Source of the DNA: Candidatus Zixiibacteriota bacterium | GTDB taxonomy: Bacteria; Zixibacteria; MSB-5A5; SM1-73 | Assembly (NCBI GenBank): GCA_029933635.1 | Contig: JAOZNS010000041.1 | Coordinates: forward strand, 1 to 7,479 | Length of the DNA: 7,479 nt | Reading direction: 5' to 3' | Part shown: piece by piece, positions 3,526-7,479 of the stretch | How positions within the stretch are numbered: position 1 is the stretch's first letter | How the letters are laid out: each line of letters starts with the position of its first letter | Made by a program: the position numbers and the translations under genes | The notes under the pieces: generated by a model | What the model saw: the letters and a program-made list of their open reading frames with translations, nothing else | What the model was told of the DNA's origin: nothing | Databases searched by the model: none

Positions 3526-5880
3526 ATGAAAAGCAAATTAGCTGGAAAAATCCCCAAGATCATCTTTCTGTGCATATCTGGATTTTTGTTTTTCCTCGGG
3601 TTTAATTCCTTTATGGATTGGAACTTTGAGGATAGGACCTCTTGGTTTACGATCAGCCAGCAAGAAACTTTTGCTTCAGAAAATGAATTTCAAGAAGCCT
3701 ATGTAGACTCTTTTCTTTATGATGACACCTTGATCGTGGTGGATACCTCGGCGGCACCAGGTGATAGTTTTTGGGTAACTGTTAGTTTGACCAACACCAT
3801 TCCGGTAGCTGGGTTTAAGTTTTTGCTATATTATGATACTTCATTAATCTATCCCGAATATTCTATAATTAATCCATGTTATCCTGATAGCTTTTGCACG
3901 CTATTTAGTATTGAGGGATATAAAACTGCCCGCACAGAATCACTGCCTTGGTATTTTTGGACAGGACGAGCAGACGAAAACATCTTGGATACCCTGAGGT
4001 TTACTGCAAGCACAGACATGTTTCAATCCCCATATCCTTGTCTTTCTGCAGGAGGCTCGGGTCCTGTGGTGCGATTTAAGTTCTGGGTTAGCCCTAATGC
4101 CCAACCAGGACAGACGACCGATATCAAATTTAAATATTGGGATTTTCTTGAAAACAACTACGCCAATACACTTACTGACACCATTGGTCTTCATAATTTC
4201 ATTCCCAGAACTAAGGATGGCACCTTCACGGTGGCAGATACGGGAGGGGGTCCTACTAATCACTGCCCGGAGTTTGCTGCTATGCCCTCCTCTTATCAGG
4301 TGAATGAGGGGACCACCTTGGAGTTCTGGGTGACTGCCACAGACGAAGATGGAGATACCATCTATCTTTCTATGGACCCAATGGACCCCGGTGAGTTGAA
4401 TTATCATTTTGCTGATACGGTGGGTGTAGGATCAATCACCCAAAAATTTGACTATACTCCGGGCTTCGATGAGGCTCCTGCCACCAGATATGCCAGATTC
4501 ATCGCCAGAGACGAGCATGGCTGTCAGAGCACCATCACGGTGACGATAGAGGTTATTGAGACAGCCCAGGATCTTTTGATAGCCTCCAGCGAACAGGGTG
4601 GGGTTCCGGGAAGCAAGGATAGATTAACCGCCTTTATGATCACCAATTCGGTGGATATATATGGACTTCAATTCACCTTCCGCTGGGACGCCACCAAACT
4701 GGCGGTGGACTCCATCGTGCGCACAGATGCCATTGAGGGATTCTCCATGTATAGCAACCTGGGGGACAGTGCGGGCAAAGCTACAGTTTTGATATTTGGA
4801 CTGGCAGGAGAGACCATCCCGGCTGGGATGGATACGGTGGTCTATCCCGCATTCCGGGTGTTTCCTGATGCAGAACCTGGAGAGGTGGATATATTAATAG
4901 AAAATGCCAGAGAGGCGATAAATCCGGGTTATCCTTCCCAGCCTCTGGGAATGGTGAATGGGAAGTTTGTGATCGACATGTTTGGCGATGCAAACTTAGA
5001 CCAGATGGTGGATGTGGGGGATGTTGTTTCTCTGGTGGCATATATTCTGGAGAACATAACCTTTACCACCAGACAGGAGCAAGCCGCTGACGTGAATCGG
5101 GATTCGGTGATCAACGTGGGGGATCTGGTGGCAATGATAGATATCATTTTAGGCAGATGGATGGGACCAGCCCCACCTTCGTATCCCGGACCTATGGCGA
5201 AGGTTAGCCTCGATTATGGGGACTTAGAGCCGGGAAGTTATGGAGAAATCAAGCTGATGGCTGACCTGGAGGTGCCGGTGGCGGGAGCTCAATTCCAGGT
5301 CACCTATGATCCGGAGAAGGTCGCCTTCGAGGCGCCCCGACTTTCGGAAAGATCCGGACATTTCATCTTAGAATACCGGGATGATAAAAATGGGAAATTG
5401 AGCTTGGTGCTTTACAATATGTCCAATGATCCTATCCCTGCTGGGGAAGGAAACATCCTTTCTCTCCCGGTGATGCTCAGCTCGAACATAGGGGATGTCC
5501 ATGAAATTAAGTTGAAGGAGGTAGTGTTAGCTGACCAAAAGGCGGCTTTAATACCGGTAGGAGATCAGTCACCATCGGTGCCGATCGCCTTTCAGCTTTC
5601 ACAGAATTATCCCAATCCTTTCAATCCTTCAACCACCATTAAGTTCACGCTTCCATCGCTTGAATCTGACAGTCCAACCTTAAACACCACCTTAAAGATT
5701 TATAATGTGTTGGGACAGGTGGTGAGAACCTTGGTGGATGAACCTTTGCCCCCGGGTGCACATCATGTAATCTGGGATGGAAAGGACGATTTGGGAAATT
5801 CAGTAGCATCTGGAATATATTTCTACAAATTGCGTGCAGGTGATTTCCAGGATACTAAGAAGATGGTTCTGATGAAATAA
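3526..5880 (+). CDS. Secreted multidomain protein: three cohesin-like, cadherin-like, dockerin and C-terminal sorting tail (gene B)
   Basis: The 784-residue product is predicted to be exported; no catalytic domain is visible. The N-terminus has four lysines in residues 2-11 and a hydrophobic segment at 12-29. No clear cleavage site follows directly, so the segment could be a long signal peptide (TFA at 48-50 is one option) or an anchor. A cohesin-like module at about 66-237 is followed by a cadherin-like module at 246-345 (TDEDGDT at 272-278). A second cohesin-like module spans 348-484, then a type I dockerin at 487-545. Its loops are canonical in length (D488, N490, D492, D499 and D522, N524, D526, D533), though the usual glycine at position 6 is Q493 or S527. 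A third cohesin-like module lies at about 556-678. The sorting tail at 689-784 has NYPNPFNPST, IYNVLGQVVRTL and SGIYFYKL. Strong RBS and a sigma-54-type promoter precede it. The order from the cadherin-like module onward equals that of gene A. Cohesin is the best fit, but other Ig-like families are possible. Confidence 0.9.
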   Translation: MKSKLAGKIPKIIFLCISGFLFFLGFNSFMDWNFEDRTSWFTISQQETFASENEFQEAYVDSFLYDDTLIVVDTSAAPGDSFWVTVSLTNTIPVAGFKFLLYYDTSLIYPEYSIINPCYPDSFCTLFSIEGYKTARTESLPWYFWTGRADENILDTLRFTASTDMFQSPYPCLSAGGSGPVVRFKFWVSPNAQPGQTTDIKFKYWDFLENNYANTLTDTIGLHNFIPRTKDGTFTVADTGGGPTNHCPEFAAMPSSYQVNEGTTLEFWVTATDEDGDTIYLSMDPMDPGELNYHFADTVGVGSITQKFDYTPGFDEAPATRYARFIARDEHGCQSTITVTIEVIETAQDLLIASSEQGGVPGSKDRLTAFMITNSVDIYGLQFTFRWDATKLAVDSIVRTDAIEGFSMYSNLGDSAGKATVLIFGLAGETIPAGMDTVVYPAFRVFPDAEPGEVDILIENAREAINPGYPSQPLGMVNGKFVIDMFGDANLDQMVDVGDVVSLVAYILENITFTTRQEQAADVNRDSVINVGDLVAMIDIILGRWMGPAPPSYPGPMAKVSLDYGDLEPGSYGEIKLMADLEVPVAGAQFQVTYDPEKVAFEAPRLSERSGHFILEYRDDKNGKLSLVLYNMSNDPIPAGEGNILSLPVMLSSNIGDVHEIKLKEVVLADQKAALIPVGDQSPSVPIAFQLSQNYPNPFNPSTTIKFTLPSLESDSPTLNTTLKIYNVLGQVVRTLVDEPLPPGAHHVIWDGKDDLGNSVASGIYFYKLRAGDFQDTKKMVLMK

Positions 5881-5891
5881 AAAAGAACATA

Positions 5892-5953
5892 ACTCTCAGT
5901 TAGCCTCATCTCCTAATGGAAGGGCAATTTGTGTCGATTCAGTAACTTAGAGT
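5892..5953 (+). other. Inverted repeat in the gap between genes B and C
   Basis: ACTCTCAGTTA (5892-5902) and TAACTTAGAGT (5943-5953) are complementary over 10 of 11 positions and enclose 40 nt. GTTTGTT follows. The loop is too long and the T-run too broken for a confident terminator. It may be a partial transcription stop or an operator. No GG-N10-GC sigma-54 element was found between 5881 and 5999, so gene C may depend on read-through from gene B or on an unrecognised promoter. Confidence 0.3.
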
Positions 5954-5999
5954 GTTTGTTCATAGGTTCTTCGAGCCAAAATTAAATTATTAGAATGGG

Positions 6000-7479
6000 A
6001 TGAAAAAGATGAAGAGAGGAATCTTTGTTTTAATCATTATCTTAACTGGTCTTCTGGTAACTGCAATTTCTCCAGCTTGGGGGGCGTGGCAGTATGTGGA
6101 AAGTGAGGATGAGTCCACAACCAGCAATACCTCATACCAGAGCAAAACAGAATTGATCTCCAATGCCAGCGGTTATCACCTGATAATTGCTTCATGGGAA
6201 ATAGGCAACACCAGCGTTTCCTATCCGGCACAAGCTGAGGTCACCTTGAATGGTTCAGTTGTCGGTGAATTCAGTGAGGAAATGTGGGGAACTTCTTTCT
6301 ACTTTAGAACCTATGCCACCCATTTTATAGCCAACCTAACTATAGGTGATAGCATAAAAATCGAATATCGGTCCTCTGATCCTTCGGCTACTACGAGGAT
6401 AAGAAGAGCAAGGATAGTGGCTATCCCAGTTGAATCTGGAAAGTATGATTATGCTGAGGGTTTGGATGTATTTAACCTTTCCACCACTTGGTCGGATGTG
6501 GTAAGTTTAACTGTCCAGCCAACCACGCCAGGCGATTATTTGGTAATTGGGTCTTTGGAATTGCATCCTCACAGCACTACCACCAATGGCGAGGCTCGAA
6601 TGAGCTTAGATGGTGTAACCTGGGATTCGACCTCGGCTGAGGGAGAGGCTTATGAGGATAGAATAGCTTTTTTCTCAGCCAGAATTGTTAGCCTGGATGC
6701 CACCCAACACACCATAAAGATACAGGGACGTTCGGATGGAGGAAGCACCACAGATATGTATCATCCACGCATTTCTGTGGTGAGATTAACCGACGTCTTT
6801 GGTGATTTCAATCAAGTTGAGAATTTGGCAGAGGATAGCACAACCAATGGAAATGACAGCTGGGTTAATCGGCTGAATCTCTCTTATACTCCACCTACCG
6901 TGGGGAATTATCTGGTGATTGGCAGCTCGCTTTTAAAGACCATCGCCTCAGATCTTGTAATTCCTGAGCATCGGTGGACATTGGATGGTGGCGAGCAAAA
7001 CAAATTCATCACCAGAGTGGCAGATGATACTGATTACCTGCCCCACATGGGTTTAAGAAAGTTCTTCTGGGATACTTCACCTAAGACCATTCAATTGGAT
7101 TACACAAAGAATAGCAGTGGCACAGAAGCAGTGTATATAAAATTTGCACGAGTTTTAACTATTGGAGACAGAACAACAAACTCTGCTCCGGTGTTAGATT
7201 CTATAGGGTCAAAAGTTGTGGATGAGGGGGATAGTTTGAAGTTCAGGGTTTCGGGTTCAGACCCGGATGGTGATTCTGTGATATTAAGTGCAACAGACCT
7301 TCCAGCCAATGCCAGTTTTGTTGATTCGGGCAATGGAGCGGGATCGTTTGTCTTTTCACCGGATTATACTCAGGCAGGGGTATACAATGTTACCTTTATT
7401 GCCTCTGATGGTAGTTTGGCTGACTCTGAGGTGGTAGAGATAACGGTGAACGATGTTGATGTAGCTCCTGTTTTGGATT
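6000..7479 (+). CDS. Secreted protein with three tandem unidentified modules and a cadherin-like domain (gene C, 3' end outside window)
   Basis: The frame is open from the ATG at 6000 to the end of the window, 493 codons with no stop. Residues 1-28 are a clear signal peptide: MKKMKR, a hydrophobic run at 8-23, and PAWG before the likely cleavage. Three tandem modules follow, at about 29-147, 148-268 and 270-391. Each has a core strand of type Y-x-[LV]-[IV]-I-[AG]-S (59-65, 180-185, 304-309), a later strand near 119-126, 238-245 and 363-370, and an arginine-containing last strand (134-143, 255-263, 379-388). I do not recognise the family. A cadherin-like module at 394-484 has SDPDGDS (420-426) and ASDGSLADSE (468-477), close to the first module of gene A. 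Another begins at about 485. The Shine-Dalgarno is weak, and ATG 6009 is an alternative start. By analogy with A and B the missing end may carry the same sorting tail, but that is not visible. Confidence 0.85.
   Translation, partial: MKKMKRGIFVLIIILTGLLVTAISPAWGAWQYVESEDESTTSNTSYQSKTELISNASGYHLIIASWEIGNTSVSYPAQAEVTLNGSVVGEFSEEMWGTSFYFRTYATHFIANLTIGDSIKIEYRSSDPSATTRIRRARIVAIPVESGKYDYAEGLDVFNLSTTWSDVVSLTVQPTTPGDYLVIGSLELHPHSTTTNGEARMSLDGVTWDSTSAEGEAYEDRIAFFSARIVSLDATQHTIKIQGRSDGGSTTDMYHPRISVVRLTDVFGDFNQVENLAEDSTTNGNDSWVNRLNLSYTPPTVGNYLVIGSSLLKTIASDLVIPEHRWTLDGGEQNKFITRVADDTDYLPHMGLRKFFWDTSPKTIQLDYTKNSSGTEAVYIKFARVLTIGDRTTNSAPVLDSIGSKVVDEGDSLKFRVSGSDPDGDSVILSATDLPANASFVDSGNGAGSFVFSPDYTQAGVYNVTFIASDGSLADSEVVEITVNDVDVAPVLD

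Noticed and set aside
3940..5147. Minus-strand frames inside gene B (3940-4407, 4781-5041, 4929-5147)
   Set aside because: They are shadows of the well-supported plus-strand gene, with no ribosome sites or protein-like character.
6037..7333. Minus-strand frames at 6037-6231 and 7100-7333
   Set aside because: They lie opposite gene C, whose plus-strand frame is open for 493 codons with a signal peptide and repeated modules.

Overview
This window looks like a chromosomal piece of an uncultured or poorly characterised diderm bacterium, probably of the FCB group. Candidate lineages of the Zixibacteria/KSB1/Marinimicrobia type are my inference from memory of similar proteins. The case rests on large exported proteins built from cadherin-like, cohesin and dockerin modules and ending in a C-terminal tail of the type IX secretion/FlgD-Ig type. 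Sigma-54-type promoters and intergenic palindromic repeats fit the same picture. No gene in the window is a housekeeping marker that would fix the taxonomy.

Layout. Positions 2-55 are the last codons of an upstream gene with the same C-terminal tail, followed by a strong rho-independent terminator. From about 117 to 1068 I see no convincing gene. That stretch holds a 30-nt perfect palindrome flanked by a near-identical 18-19 nt direct repeat, a degenerate relative of the palindromic repeat, three REP-like GTAG hairpins arranged as a BIME-like cluster, and a stem-loop that abuts a sigma-54-type promoter. Gene A (1069-3120, 683 aa) follows, then a 405-nt intergenic region with a second sigma-54-type promoter, and gene B (3526-5880, 784 aa). 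After a 119-nt gap comes gene C, which starts at 6000 and is still open at the window end (at least 493 codons).

How the genes fit together. A and B share the order cadherin-like, cohesin-like, dockerin, cohesin-like, sorting tail. B adds a cohesin-like module at its N-terminus, and A carries a second cadherin-like module. Cohesin-like and dockerin modules in the same chain suggest proteins that could bind each other or themselves at the cell surface. No catalytic domain is visible, so scaffold or surface-assembly roles fit better than enzyme roles. C has an N-terminal signal peptide, three tandem modules of about 122 residues that I do not recognise, and then a cadherin-like module of the same kind. 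A and B have matching GGCACA-N4-TTGC promoter elements, which suggests co-regulation by a sigma-54 activator. None was found before C.
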